Assembly: GCA_964549275.1 (NCBI GenBank)
Contig: CAZJUP010000011.1
Coordinates: forward strand, 7,862-71,861
Direction: 5' to 3'
Source of the DNA: CAZJUP01 sp964549275
GTDB lineage: Bacteria; Fidelibacterota; Marinisomatia; Marinisomatales; TCS55
DNA: 64,000 nt
A program made the position numbers and the translations under genes. This document shows, one piece after another, positions 1 to 8,366 of this stretch. The notes under the pieces were generated by a model, which worked only from the letters and a program-made list of their open reading frames with translations, made no database searches and was not told the origin of the DNA. Position 1 is the stretch's first letter, and every line of letters starts with the position of its first letter.

Positions 1-305
1 CTGTGGTTGCTACAGTCAGCGGTATTCTTTTAGCCCCTAGAATGTCTATTTTGGACACAACTATGGGATTTCTTGGATTGAAAGCATTTCCTGCGGCAGT
101 ATTGGGGGGATTTGGCTCCATTCCTGGTGCCATTCTTGGAGGAATCATATTGGGTGTGATTGAAACTATCAGTATGGGAACTCTTTCTTTTTATTTTGGA
201 TGGGTAAAAGAAATCAATGATATTATTGTTTGGATTGTTCTTATTGCAGTTTTGATGGTTAAACCGGATGGATTATTAGGTGTTGAAAAGGTGAAAAAAG
301 TTTAA
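1..305 (+). CDS. livH: Branched-chain amino acid-type ABC transporter permease LivH, 3' end (partial)
   Basis: The window opens inside this gene; about 100 C-terminal residues remain, read in the frame starting at base 3. They are hydrophobic with glycine-rich turns (AAVLGGFGSIPGAILGG) typical of the last helices of LivH-type permeases, which form the membrane channel with LivM. The stop TAA overlaps the ATG of livM by one base (TAATG). The assignment rests on this tail plus the canonical livH-livM order. The start lies outside the window. Confidence 0.88.
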   Translation, partial: VVATVSGILLAPRMSILDTTMGFLGLKAFPAAVLGGFGSIPGAILGGIILGVIETISMGTLSFYFGWVKEINDIIVWIVLIAVLMVKPDGLLGVEKVKKV

Positions 306-1336
306 TGAAGGGCCGGTACGAAGACGAAAATTTGGTTTGGATACCCTTTCTCATAGGGTTGGTATTTTTACTTCCTTTTATTCTACAAGGCGTTACGTAT
401 AGTTATAAATATTATTTGTATGTTCTAAATGTTGCGGGTATCTATATTATTTTAACAGTAGGGTTGGATCTTTTAAGTGGTTATTCCGGGTTAATATCCT
501 TAGGGCATGCGGCATTTCTTGCCATTGGTTCTTATACTTCTGCCATATTGGTGGACCAAGTGGGGATTCCATTTGCTGCATCCCTTATTGTTTCGCCTAT
601 TATTGCCGGTCTTTTTGGATTTATAATTGGATTTCCTGCTCTACGAATCTCCGGAATGTATTTAGGGCTAACGACAATGGGTTTTGGGTTTATTGTAAAA
701 CGACTTATCATCGCATTGAGAGAATGGACTCACGGTGCAGGTGGTTTGGAAGTTTCTTCTCCCCAATTGTTCGGATATACATTCAGAACTGATTGGGATA
801 ATTATTATCTCATTTTCTTTTTTGCGGTTTTGGCTGTCATAACAGGAAGAAGAATTGCCAAGTCAAAAATCGGAAGAGCCTTTATGGCCATTCGAGATTC
901 TGAACAAGCTGCAGAAGCCTCTGGGATTCATTTATCGAAGTATAAAATGCTGGCTTTTTTTATTTCCGGAATGTTTGCCGGATTCGCTGGCGTATTATTT
1001 GCGCATACCAATCACTTTATTTCTACAGACCATTTTGATATTTTATTGTCTATCTATTTTATCATCATGGTCCTCGTTGGAGGGGTAAGCTCAATTTATG
1101 GTGCCGTTTTAGGAACCATCTTTATCGTCTCTTTGGATAATTTATTTGTTCCTTTACTGAAAGATTGGATCCATGGAATATTTAATACAGAGGCAGGGGA
1201 TATTCAATCACTGATTTTCGGACTTATAATGTTTTTGTTTATTATATTCCAACCCATGGGTATATATGGTATGTGGTTAAAAATGAGAATTTATTGGAAA
1301 CTTTTTCCGTTTAATCCGCGGAAGCGATTCACCTAA
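305..1336 (+). CDS. livM: Branched-chain amino acid-type ABC transporter permease LivM
   Basis: This is a 343-residue polytopic membrane protein, normal length for LivM, the second permease of HAAT-family importers. Features seen: repeated hydrophobic helices, the conserved stretch LDLLSGYSGLISLGHAAF near residues 54-71, and the EAA-like cytoplasmic loop GRAFMAIRDSEQAAEASGI around 190-208 that contacts the ATPases. It starts inside the livH stop (TAATG), so translation is coupled. The binding protein follows 23 bases downstream. Substrate cannot be read from the permease; these systems carry branched-chain amino acids but also amides, urea and small carboxylates. Confidence 0.9.
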   Translation: MKGRYEDENLVWIPFLIGLVFLLPFILQGVTYSYKYYLYVLNVAGIYIILTVGLDLLSGYSGLISLGHAAFLAIGSYTSAILVDQVGIPFAASLIVSPIIAGLFGFIIGFPALRISGMYLGLTTMGFGFIVKRLIIALREWTHGAGGLEVSSPQLFGYTFRTDWDNYYLIFFFAVLAVITGRRIAKSKIGRAFMAIRDSEQAAEASGIHLSKYKMLAFFISGMFAGFAGVLFAHTNHFISTDHFDILLSIYFIIMVLVGGVSSIYGAVLGTIFIVSLDNLFVPLLKDWIHGIFNTEAGDIQSLIFGLIMFLFIIFQPMGIYGMWLKMRIYWKLFPFNPRKRFT

Positions 1337-1359
1337 ACATAAAACCAGGAGGTAATGGT

Positions 1360-2526
1360 ATGAAAAAAGTAACTGGATTATTGTTGATTATCGGAATTCT
1401 GATTGTCGGTTGTGGAAAGAAAGTACCGACTCCCGGAGTTACTGATAACGAAATCCTTATTGGAAATGTTCAGGACCTCAGTGGCCCTATGAAGGAATTG
1501 GGAGCGGTACTTCCGGCAGGGTCTAATTTGTATTTTCGTTATGTAAACGAGAATGGGGGTATTCATGGTCGACAAATAAGAATGTTGGTAGAAGACCACC
1601 AATATAATCCCCAAAAAGCGGTTTCCGCTGCAAAAAAGCTGATAGAAAAAGATCAAGTTTTTTGCCTGTACCAGCTTATTGGGACTTCAACATGTGAGGC
1701 AGTTCGTCCTTTGTTAGCTGAAACTGGAACTCCTCTCATTGCCCCCGCCACTCAATCAGGATCAATGTCTGATATGACCAGACCGGCATCAGATTTAATA
1801 TTTCATACAGATACCGGATATGATAAACAGGTCAATATTCTTGTTGACCAAATCATGAAAGATAATCATGACTCAAAAATCGGTGTGATTTATCAAGATG
1901 ATGACTATGGCCAAAATGTTTTAAAAGGTGCTGCTGAAGCAGAGGCTCGCAATGGTGTAACCCTTCAAAAGGAAGCTTACCAACGCGGAGCTACAGATTT
2001 TGCTGGCCAGGTTGCGAACTTAATGAAAGGTCAAGTGACACACGTGATTATTGCCGGTGTGGTGAAAGAACCTATAATTGTGATGAAAACAGCTGCTGCC
2101 ATGGGATATGCTCCACAATTTTTCGGAACCAGTCCAACGATGGATCACCGGGTTGCACTTGCAGCTGGACCAGCGGGGGAAGGATTCATTGCGGCGAATT
2201 TTGCCTATCTATGGAACTCCGATGCTCCATCTGCAAAACAATATCGGGAATTGTGTGAAAAGTATGAAGTTCCGAAGCCTTATATGGGGATGTACCATTT
2301 TTATGGTTTTGTAACCGCTCAATTATTGGTAGAAGGTCTTAACCGTGCAGGGAAAAATCTAACTCGTAACAGGTTAATTAACAGTTTGGAAAACTTTAAA
2401 AATTGGGATGGGGGCGCATTCCCACCTATCACATACAGTAAAAACGACCATGCCGGTTCAGAATCTGTAATTTTGGTTCAGGTAAAGGATGGCGTTCAAA
2501 CCGTAATCTCAGACTGGATCGAATAA
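1360..2526 (+). CDS. ABC transporter substrate-binding lipoprotein (LivJ/LivK-like)
   Basis: This is a 388-residue extracytoplasmic binding protein of the periplasmic-binding-protein type 1 fold. The N-terminus is a lipoprotein signal with lipobox IVGC (Cys18). The mature protein begins with the Leu/Ile/Val-family pattern EILIGNVQDLSGPMKELG and continues with the expected YVNENGGIHGRQIRMLVEDHQYNP motif. A strong Shine-Dalgarno (AGGAGG, about 1347-1352) precedes the ATG. It lies between livM and livG in the same operon. A hairpin follows directly (2533-2566), which may let the binding protein be made in excess over the ATPases. The ligand is unknown; the neighbouring acyl-CoA synthetase leaves an acid or amide ligand possible. 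Confidence 0.9.
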   Translation: MKKVTGLLLIIGILIVGCGKKVPTPGVTDNEILIGNVQDLSGPMKELGAVLPAGSNLYFRYVNENGGIHGRQIRMLVEDHQYNPQKAVSAAKKLIEKDQVFCLYQLIGTSTCEAVRPLLAETGTPLIAPATQSGSMSDMTRPASDLIFHTDTGYDKQVNILVDQIMKDNHDSKIGVIYQDDDYGQNVLKGAAEAEARNGVTLQKEAYQRGATDFAGQVANLMKGQVTHVIIAGVVKEPIIVMKTAAAMGYAPQFFGTSPTMDHRVALAAGPAGEGFIAANFAYLWNSDAPSAKQYRELCEKYEVPKPYMGMYHFYGFVTAQLLVEGLNRAGKNLTRNRLINSLENFKNWDGGAFPPITYSKNDHAGSESVILVQVKDGVQTVISDWIE

Positions 2527-2532
2527 TTATTA

Positions 2533-2566
2533 AACGGGCTCCGGTAATCCGGGGCCCGTTTCTTTT
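2533..2566 (+). terminator. Hairpin with T-rich tail between binding protein and livG (attenuator-like)
   Basis: AACGGGCTCCGG (2533-2544) and CCGGGGCCCGTT (2549-2560) pair as a 12-bp stem with one G-U, around a TAAT loop, followed by TTTCTTTT up to base 2566. It looks like an intrinsic terminator but sits inside the operon, 7 bases after the binding-protein stop and immediately before the livG ATG. Partial termination would lower livG/livF/synthetase expression relative to the binding protein. Confidence 0.7.
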
Positions 2567-3328
2567 ATGGCTGATTTAATCATAGACCAAGTTCATATGC
2601 AGTTTTCTGGGGTGGTCGCTCTGGATGATGTGTCCTTTACTGTAAAGGAAAATGAAATATTTTCGCTCATTGGACCCAATGGATCGGGCAAATCCACATT
2701 GTTTAATTGTATTAATGGTTTCAATTTACCTCAGGCAGGAACCATACATTATGGTTCTAAAAATCTGCTTAAAAAAGGATCCCATCAAATCATAAAAGAG
2801 GGAATTTCAAGAACATTCCAAAATGTTCAAAATGTTCCGTATATGACGGTACTCGATAATATTCTTTTAGGAGCACACCATCGGATAGATAATGGTTCAA
2901 CCCTTCGTAGATGGATTTCTCGAAAGCAGCGAGAGCATGAGGAATCCATGGGATTGGAAATTTTAGATTTTTTGGGCATTGCCAATTATGAACAAAAATA
3001 TATGGCCGGCCAACCCTACGGAATTCAGAAACTGACCGAAATTGCCCGGGCACTTGTAGCAAAACCAGAATTAATCCTTATGGATGAACCTGCAGCAGGA
3101 ATGAATGATCAGGAAACCTATGAGATGGCAAAAATAATTTCTGAAATACGGAACGAACTCGGGATAACCGTTCTTGTCGTAGAACATGATATGAGCCTGG
3201 TCATGAGCATTTCAGATAGAATTTGTGTATTGGATTCCGGAAATATTCTTGCTATCGGCGAACCGGAAATGGTGAAAAACCATCCGGATGTAATTCGTGC
3301 TTTTTTAGGAGAAAATACTGATGCTTAA
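2567..3328 (+). CDS. livG: ABC transporter ATP-binding protein LivG
   Basis: This 253-residue ATPase energises the Liv-type importer. Walker A is GPNGSGKST at residues 36-44, followed by the LivG-type Q-loop region (SRTFQNVQNV), a signature helix GQPYGIQKLTEIARAL and Walker B ELILMDEPAAGMN. The H-loop His is in VVEHDMSLVM. The ATG lies directly after the hairpin tail with no separate Shine-Dalgarno, so its translation may depend on whether the hairpin forms. It overlaps livF by 8 bases. Confidence 0.93.
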   Translation: MADLIIDQVHMQFSGVVALDDVSFTVKENEIFSLIGPNGSGKSTLFNCINGFNLPQAGTIHYGSKNLLKKGSHQIIKEGISRTFQNVQNVPYMTVLDNILLGAHHRIDNGSTLRRWISRKQREHEESMGLEILDFLGIANYEQKYMAGQPYGIQKLTEIARALVAKPELILMDEPAAGMNDQETYEMAKIISEIRNELGITVLVVEHDMSLVMSISDRICVLDSGNILAIGEPEMVKNHPDVIRAFLGENTDA

Positions 3329-4064
3329 ATTGGTTGGTATTGAAACCTATTATGGAAAAGTCAAAGCGCTTCATGGTGTCTCTCTTGAAGTAAAAGAAGG
3401 ACAATTGGTTTGTATTCTAGGGGCAAACGGTGCAGGAAAAACAACAATATTAAAAACCATTAGCGGATTGGTAGAACCAGAATATGGTACCATTCATTTT
3501 AATGGGAAGAGAATTGACAGGGATGACCCGGAAAAAATCGTAAAACTCGGAATAAGCCATGTTCCTGAATGGCGTAGAATATTTCCCGAATTATCTGTTT
3601 ATGAAAATTTGATGATGGGAGGATTTTTAATAAAGGATAAAGAATTGCTCCATACCCGAATGGAAGAAGCATTTCTTCATTTTCCTGTTTTAGAAAAGCG
3701 AAAAAAACAACAGGCAGGTACTATGAGCGGAGGAGAACAGCAGATGTTGGCAATTTCCAGGGCATTGATGATTAAACCAAAATTACTGTTGTTAGATGAA
3801 CCGTCATTGGGGCTTTCACCCTTACTGGTACAAGACATATTTGCAACAATTAAAACACTTCATCAGTCCGGTGTGACTATTTTACTTGTGGAGCAAAATG
3901 TAAACCATGCTCTGAAAATCGCAGACTATGGTTATGTTTTAACAACCGGAAAAATATTTCTGAGTGGAACATATGAAGAATTGCTGGATGAAGAAAAAGT
4001 TAGGGAACAATACCTTGGCGAAGGGAAATACGTTCGTCGGGCCAAATTGTGGAGCGGAGTATGA
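3321..4064 (+). CDS. livF: ABC transporter ATP-binding protein LivF
   Basis: This 247-residue partner ATPase of LivG has Walker A GANGAGKT at about 34-41, the signature MSGGEQQMLAISRAL, Walker B LLLLDEPSLGLSP and H-loop VEQN. The LivF hallmark HVPEWRRIFPELSVYENL is present. It overlaps livG by 8 bases and its TGA overlaps the downstream ATG (ATGA). The C-terminus has a short basic extension (RRAKLWSGV) that encodes the next gene's ribosome-binding site. Confidence 0.93.
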   Translation: MLKLVGIETYYGKVKALHGVSLEVKEGQLVCILGANGAGKTTILKTISGLVEPEYGTIHFNGKRIDRDDPEKIVKLGISHVPEWRRIFPELSVYENLMMGGFLIKDKELLHTRMEEAFLHFPVLEKRKKQQAGTMSGGEQQMLAISRALMIKPKLLLLDEPSLGLSPLLVQDIFATIKTLHQSGVTILLVEQNVNHALKIADYGYVLTTGKIFLSGTYEELLDEEKVREQYLGEGKYVRRAKLWSGV

Positions 4065-5884
4065 GTTCTGTTGATGTATCCGTATATAATACGGTCCCGA
4101 AACTTTTCTGGTTCAATGTGGAAAAGTATGGTGAACAGATTACAATTTGGCAAAAACAAAAAGGAATGTGGTTATCTACAACCTGGAGCGAGTATGGGGA
4201 CTGGGTAAGGGATATAGCCAACGCTCTAATGGATGCGGGTATCCAGCGTGGGGATAAAGTTTCAATTTTGAGCCAAACTCGTTTTGAGTGGGTTGTTGTT
4301 GATTTGGCCATCATGTCTATCGGGGCAGTTACTGCCCCTGTGTATCATTCAAATACAGAAGAACAAGTGTATTATATAGCCGACCATAGTGTTTCTAAAT
4401 TCGCATTTGTTGAAGATCAGGAGCAGTTGGATAAAATGCTGGCTATCTGGAACAAACTTCCAAATATTGAACAGATTATTGTCTTTGAAAAATTTTCCTT
4501 AGAGAAAAATTTAAAGGTCTCCAGTTTAAGCTCCTTTAGAAAAAAGGGAAAAGTATTTGCTCAAAATAATCCTGAAAAATTTCATATTGAATTACAAAAA
4601 GGGAATTCGGAAGACCTGATTAGTTTTATATATACTTCAGGAACGACGGGCCATCCAAAGGCGGGAATGATTAACAGCAGAAATGTCATTTCAGTGATTA
4701 AACATTTAGTGGGATTGTATGGATTAACACGAGAGGATATGTCCATCGCTTATTTGCCGTTAGCACATATTGCTGAGAGAGATTTAGGCCATTTTATGAA
4801 ACTCTATGCCGGAAATATAACAGTATTTGCAGAAAGCATTGAAGATATGCCGGCGAATTTGAGGCAAACCGGCCCAACGGTTATGTTTGGTACACCAAGA
4901 GTTTTTGAAAAATTTTATGCCCGTATTTCTACGGGTGTCAAGGATGCCACCTGGATTCAAAAGAATATTTATCATTGGGCTGTAGACGTAGGTAAAAAGA
5001 GATCAGAATTAAAGGATTCAGGGGGAAAAGTGTCTTTAATATTAAAACTGAAATATCGTTTAGCCCATTTTCTGATCTTCCAAAAAATCCATGATATTTT
5101 TGGGGGAAAAATCCGGTTTATGATATCTGGGGCGGCACCAATTTCTCCAAAAATTATATGGTATTTTCATTGGATTGGATTGGATATTTACGAAGTATAC
5201 GGTATGACGGAGACAACAGGTGTGATTTCAGCAAATCGAATTGGTCAAGTAAAAATCGGGTCTGTAGGACAGGTGTTTCCCGAAACTGAGGTTCGCATAG
5301 AAGATGATGGTGAAATTTGTTGTAGAGGCCCGCAAAACATAAATGGGTATTATGATAATAAAGATGCAACGGAGGAACTGCTGACCGCTGACACATCAGG
5401 GATACAATGGCTCCACACAGGGGATGTTGGACATCTGGATGAAGAAGGATATTTGTTTATTACTGATAGAAAAAAAGATCTAATTATTACGGCAGGCGGT
5501 AAAAATGTGGCGCCGCAAAATATTGAAAACCATTTGAAATCCAGTCCCTATATTTCATTGGCAATGGTATATGGAGATAAAAAACCCTACTTAACAGCAT
5601 TAATAACTTTGGATGAAGATGAAATTGCAAAATTCGCTAGAGACAGAAAAATTCTATATCAAGATTTGGCGGATTTATCTCAAAAAAAGGAAGTCATAGA
5701 CTTAATCCATCATGAGATTTCATCTGTGAACCGAAGTCTTGCCAGTTATGAAACCATCAAAAAGTTTAGAATTTTAGAAGAAGAACTAGACCAGGATAAA
5801 GATGAAATTACACCAACATTAAAGGTAAAAAGGAAAATCGTTATACAGAATTATCAAGACGAAATAAACGAAATGTATAAATAA
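4061..5884 (+). CDS. Long-chain acyl-CoA synthetase (FadD15-like AMP-binding enzyme)
   Basis: This is a 607-residue ANL-superfamily enzyme expected to activate a fatty or other carboxylic acid to its CoA thioester through an acyl-AMP. The P-loop-like motif is FIYTSGTTGHPKAG, the central motif YEVYGMTETTG, the hinge TGDVGHLDEEGYLFITDRKKDLIITAGGKNV, and the C-terminal lysine region is TPTLKVKRK. These match the about 600-residue FadD15/AMP-binding class. I chose the ATG at 4061 because GGAG at 4051 precedes it and it overlaps the livF stop as ATGA; an upstream GTG at 4049 is open but poorer. Being last in the Liv operon suggests that the imported compound or a product of it is CoA-activated; this is inference. 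Confidence 0.88.
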   Translation: MSSVDVSVYNTVPKLFWFNVEKYGEQITIWQKQKGMWLSTTWSEYGDWVRDIANALMDAGIQRGDKVSILSQTRFEWVVVDLAIMSIGAVTAPVYHSNTEEQVYYIADHSVSKFAFVEDQEQLDKMLAIWNKLPNIEQIIVFEKFSLEKNLKVSSLSSFRKKGKVFAQNNPEKFHIELQKGNSEDLISFIYTSGTTGHPKAGMINSRNVISVIKHLVGLYGLTREDMSIAYLPLAHIAERDLGHFMKLYAGNITVFAESIEDMPANLRQTGPTVMFGTPRVFEKFYARISTGVKDATWIQKNIYHWAVDVGKKRSELKDSGGKVSLILKLKYRLAHFLIFQKIHDIFGGKIRFMISGAAPISPKIIWYFHWIGLDIYEVYGMTETTGVISANRIGQVKIGSVGQVFPETEVRIEDDGEICCRGPQNINGYYDNKDATEELLTADTSGIQWLHTGDVGHLDEEGYLFITDRKKDLIITAGGKNVAPQNIENHLKSSPYISLAMVYGDKKPYLTALITLDEDEIAKFARDRKILYQDLADLSQKKEVIDLIHHEISSVNRSLASYETIKKFRILEEELDQDKDEITPTLKVKRKIVIQNYQDEINEMYK

Positions 5885-6008
5885 AATATTTATAAATAAT
5901 AAATAAATTATTTAGTATAGTAAATATTACTTTTAGATTAATTCATATTTTTCTTGCCTTTTATAATAATTTTGTGTTTAATTGATATCACATATTTAGG
6001 AGGCAATC

Positions 6009-7097
6009 ATGCAAAAATCAATATACAGAGTGATAAAAATATCCCTATTCATTATCGGTTTCCTATTTGTGGCCTGTGAAGATAAAAAAGAAGAAGCCCA
6101 TCCATTGGTGGGGACATGGACATCAACCAGTATGGATTATGGTTCCTATATGCAGGTCACCACAAATCAAATAGCATATTTCCCGTGGTTGGAAGCAACG
6201 GGAGATTTTACCGTTAAAGAATATGATAATGGTGTGTTATCTGAATCTACATCAATGTCTTATATGGATATTGATGAAAATGAAGATTTAATATGGATAG
6301 GAGTAACCCTTGAAAATGATTCCGAATTTTATGAATACTCCATAGTGGATTATATTTCCAGTATGGATGATTGGGATATGTCAAGGTATACAAGATCAAC
6401 TGGGAGTGATTATTATGATTATCGAGGCAGTAACTATGATTATTCATATACTTCTTCCAACAGAACATTTACCTTAAATTTTGACACTCTTTACCGTGCG
6501 GTTTATACGAGTCAAGGAGAGTTCATTGATTCTACCCGTATGGCATTTGCATCCGGGAGTCTAACAACCTCTGGAATGGAATTGACAGGAGGGACTCCTA
6601 TAAAAATTTCTGCAGAAGAAGAATTTGTTGATAATGGCGTTCAGGTTGTAATCCAATTAATCGAGGATGGTACCGGGTGGGTCACCGAAAGTGTTGCAGG
6701 ATACGGATCAGAAAGAGAGGCATTAACTTGGGTGGGTACAGATTCAACATTAACTATGACATTTTGCTACGGTGAGGATGATGAAGGTGAAGATTGCAAT
6801 ACGAGTAAATTTAGTTATTCAATTGATAACGGGATGTTAACATTGGTTCAGAGGATGAGTTTGTGCGAGGGAATTTCGGAATGTCTTAGGGAAGCAGAAC
6901 AAAGCATGGGGTTGGATGAAGGAACGCTTGTGGATTACTGGTTTCAAATTAAATTAATTTTTAACCAGGCACCGTCAGTGGAAAAAATTCTCAAGAATGG
7001 GAAAAAAAGAAAGGTGTCCCGGTTGTTTCAAAATCATCAAATACAATCTGTTTTAAGGCAGTCTCCTTCTACAAATTATATCAGTCAAAGGAAGTAG
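6009..7097 (+). CDS. Uncharacterised lipoprotein
   Basis: This 362-residue protein has a lipoprotein signal peptide ending FLFVAC (lipobox Cys near residue 23), then an acidic linker and HPLVGTWTSTS, a start reminiscent of lipocalin-like DUF families in FCB bacteria. The middle is rich in Ser/Thr/Tyr/Asp and reads like beta-strands. A strong Shine-Dalgarno (AGGAGGC, about 5999-6005) sets the start. The last about 45 residues are strikingly basic (KNGKKRKVSRLFQNHQIQSV) and differ from the acidic body; an A7 run near 6999-7008 lies just before this tail. It is monocistronic, and its stop is 2 bases from the stop of the convergent SDR gene. Function unknown. Confidence 0.7.
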   Translation: MQKSIYRVIKISLFIIGFLFVACEDKKEEAHPLVGTWTSTSMDYGSYMQVTTNQIAYFPWLEATGDFTVKEYDNGVLSESTSMSYMDIDENEDLIWIGVTLENDSEFYEYSIVDYISSMDDWDMSRYTRSTGSDYYDYRGSNYDYSYTSSNRTFTLNFDTLYRAVYTSQGEFIDSTRMAFASGSLTTSGMELTGGTPIKISAEEEFVDNGVQVVIQLIEDGTGWVTESVAGYGSEREALTWVGTDSTLTMTFCYGEDDEGEDCNTSKFSYSIDNGMLTLVQRMSLCEGISECLREAEQSMGLDEGTLVDYWFQIKLIFNQAPSVEKILKNGKKRKVSRLFQNHQIQSVLRQSPSTNYISQRK

Positions 7098-7099
7098 GA

Positions 7100-7843
7100 T
7101 TATCCCAACAACGTTTTTGATGCCCACCGAAAAATTGGCTCAGGGAACCGTCTTAAAAGAAGAACAAGTATTCTCATTTGCCAGGGGAAAATATATGTCT
7201 TTTTCTTTTTTTCTATCGCTTTAATAATCTTTTTAGAGGCGGTTTCTACATCTAAGAGAAATGGTTTATTGGATTGTTCTTCAGTCATAGGTGTTTCGAT
7301 AAAACCCGGACAAATAGTGGTAATTTGAATATGGTATCGGTGGAGAGTTAACCTCCAGGCATCTGCAATCATGCGAACAGCTCGTTTTGAAGCAGAATAC
7401 CCTCCGTGAAAAGGAATCGGGAAAAACGAAGCCACCGAACTAATTGGAACTAAAATTCCTCTTTTTTGTTCTTTCATTTTAGGGAGAAATGGTATCAGGG
7501 TATTGGTAACTCCCAGAATATTTGTTTCTAAAATTCCATTGATTATAGATGCATCACCTTTCATTATATTATCGTGATTTCCAATTCCGGCATTTGCGAT
7601 TACGATGTCGATACCACCAGAGGATTGAATAAAATTTTCAGCTGCCAATTTACAGGAAGAGGTATCGGCTACATCCAGCTGATAAATATATGTCCTTCCT
7701 CCAAGGGAATGACATTCGTCGGCTAATATATCCAATAATTCTTTTCTTCGGGCGGCTAAACCAAGAACGGCTCCCCGTTTGGCATACTCTAGTGCGAGGA
7801 ATTTCCCAATCCCTGTGGATGCTCCAGTGATAAATATCTTCAC
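7100..7843 (-). CDS. Short-chain dehydrogenase/reductase (SDR)
   Basis: This 247-residue classical SDR should be an NAD(P)-dependent oxidoreductase. It has the cofactor motif TGASTGIG at residues 6-13, the structural IANAGIG motif, a catalytic Ser in PISSVASF and the active-site YSASK. The C-terminus (about 30 residues, KKKKTYIFPWQMRILVLLLRRFPEP) is hydrophobic and basic, as in the DltE/YdfG-like SDRs annotated as membrane-associated. No substrate can be read. The gene lies downstream of the DUF779 gene on the same strand with a 98-base gap. Confidence 0.87.
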   Translation of the reverse strand: MKIFITGASTGIGKFLALEYAKRGAVLGLAARRKELLDILADECHSLGGRTYIYQLDVADTSSCKLAAENFIQSSGGIDIVIANAGIGNHDNIMKGDASIINGILETNILGVTNTLIPFLPKMKEQKRGILVPISSVASFFPIPFHGGYSASKRAVRMIADAWRLTLHRYHIQITTICPGFIETPMTEEQSNKPFLLDVETASKKIIKAIEKKKKTYIFPWQMRILVLLLRRFPEPIFRWASKTLLG

Positions 7844-7941
7844 TATAATTATTCCTGATTAATATTTTTAAAAAATTGATTTAAGGTGAATTGCATTCCG
7901 AGTGGTAAAATACTATTGCTTGAAATTTGGGAAATTGAAAA

Positions 7942-8313
7942 TTATTTAGATTTATTAGGATTAATCACCTTGTATTCTTCATCTGTAAAAATTCTTGAGA
8001 CTGACATGAACCTCAAGCCTAAAGGGATTTCAAGGGAGAAGCTTGAACCTCGTCCTTCGGATACATCAACAGTTATATGAGAATATTTAAAATATTCAAA
8101 TTGATCTTCAGACATATAGAATTCACATCCATGTATGTTCCCGATACATATGTCTCTTGAACCGATGATAAAATCACCCTTTTCAAAACACATGGGTGCA
8201 GAGCCATCACAACATCCGCCACTTTGGTGGAACATGAGGTCCCCATGTTTTTTTCTTAATTGGTCAATAACAGCTTTTGCTTTGTCTGTTACGCTTAATC
8301 TTTCGATGGTCAT
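7942..8313 (-). CDS. DUF779 protein (acetaldehyde dehydrogenase-associated)
   Basis: This 123-residue protein matches DUF779, a small family almost always encoded beside AldB/ExaC-type acetaldehyde dehydrogenases. Diagnostic features are the Cys/Gly-rich FHQSGGCCDGSAPMCF at about 28-43, the DICIGNIHGCEFYMS stretch and the C-terminal GRGSSFSLEIPLGLRF. The double cysteine suggests a metal or redox site, but the function is not established. It follows the aldehyde dehydrogenase on the same strand by 53 bases that hold a 13-bp hairpin. Confidence 0.9.
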   Translation of the reverse strand: MTIERLSVTDKAKAVIDQLRKKHGDLMFHQSGGCCDGSAPMCFEKGDFIIGSRDICIGNIHGCEFYMSEDQFEYFKYSHITVDVSEGRGSSFSLEIPLGLRFMSVSRIFTDEEYKVINPNKSK

Positions 8314-8325
8314 TATATTAGTAAG

Positions 8326-8355
8326 AGAGCGGGCAGTAGATTTACTGCCCGCTCT
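8326..8355 (-). other. Perfect 13-bp stem-loop between aldB and DUF779 genes
   Basis: AGAGCGGGCAGTA (8326-8338) and TACTGCCCGCTCT (8343-8355) form a perfect 13-bp stem with a GATT loop. It lies 11 bases after the aldB stop in the direction of transcription and 12 bases before the DUF779 ATG. No T-run follows on the minus strand, so a 3'-end-stabilising or processing hairpin, or a weak attenuator, is more likely than a full terminator. Confidence 0.6.
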
Positions 8356-8366
8356 TTGATCGTTAT

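Noticed and set aside
5885..6008. AT-rich gap before the lipoprotein gene as a replication or attachment site
   Set aside because: Only low-complexity A/T sequence and a normal Shine-Dalgarno are seen; no repeats of defined length or tRNA nearby.
7886..8080. Plus-strand 64-codon ORF
   Set aside because: It covers the DUF779 gene on the other strand and part of the gap, has no Shine-Dalgarno and no recognisable motif.
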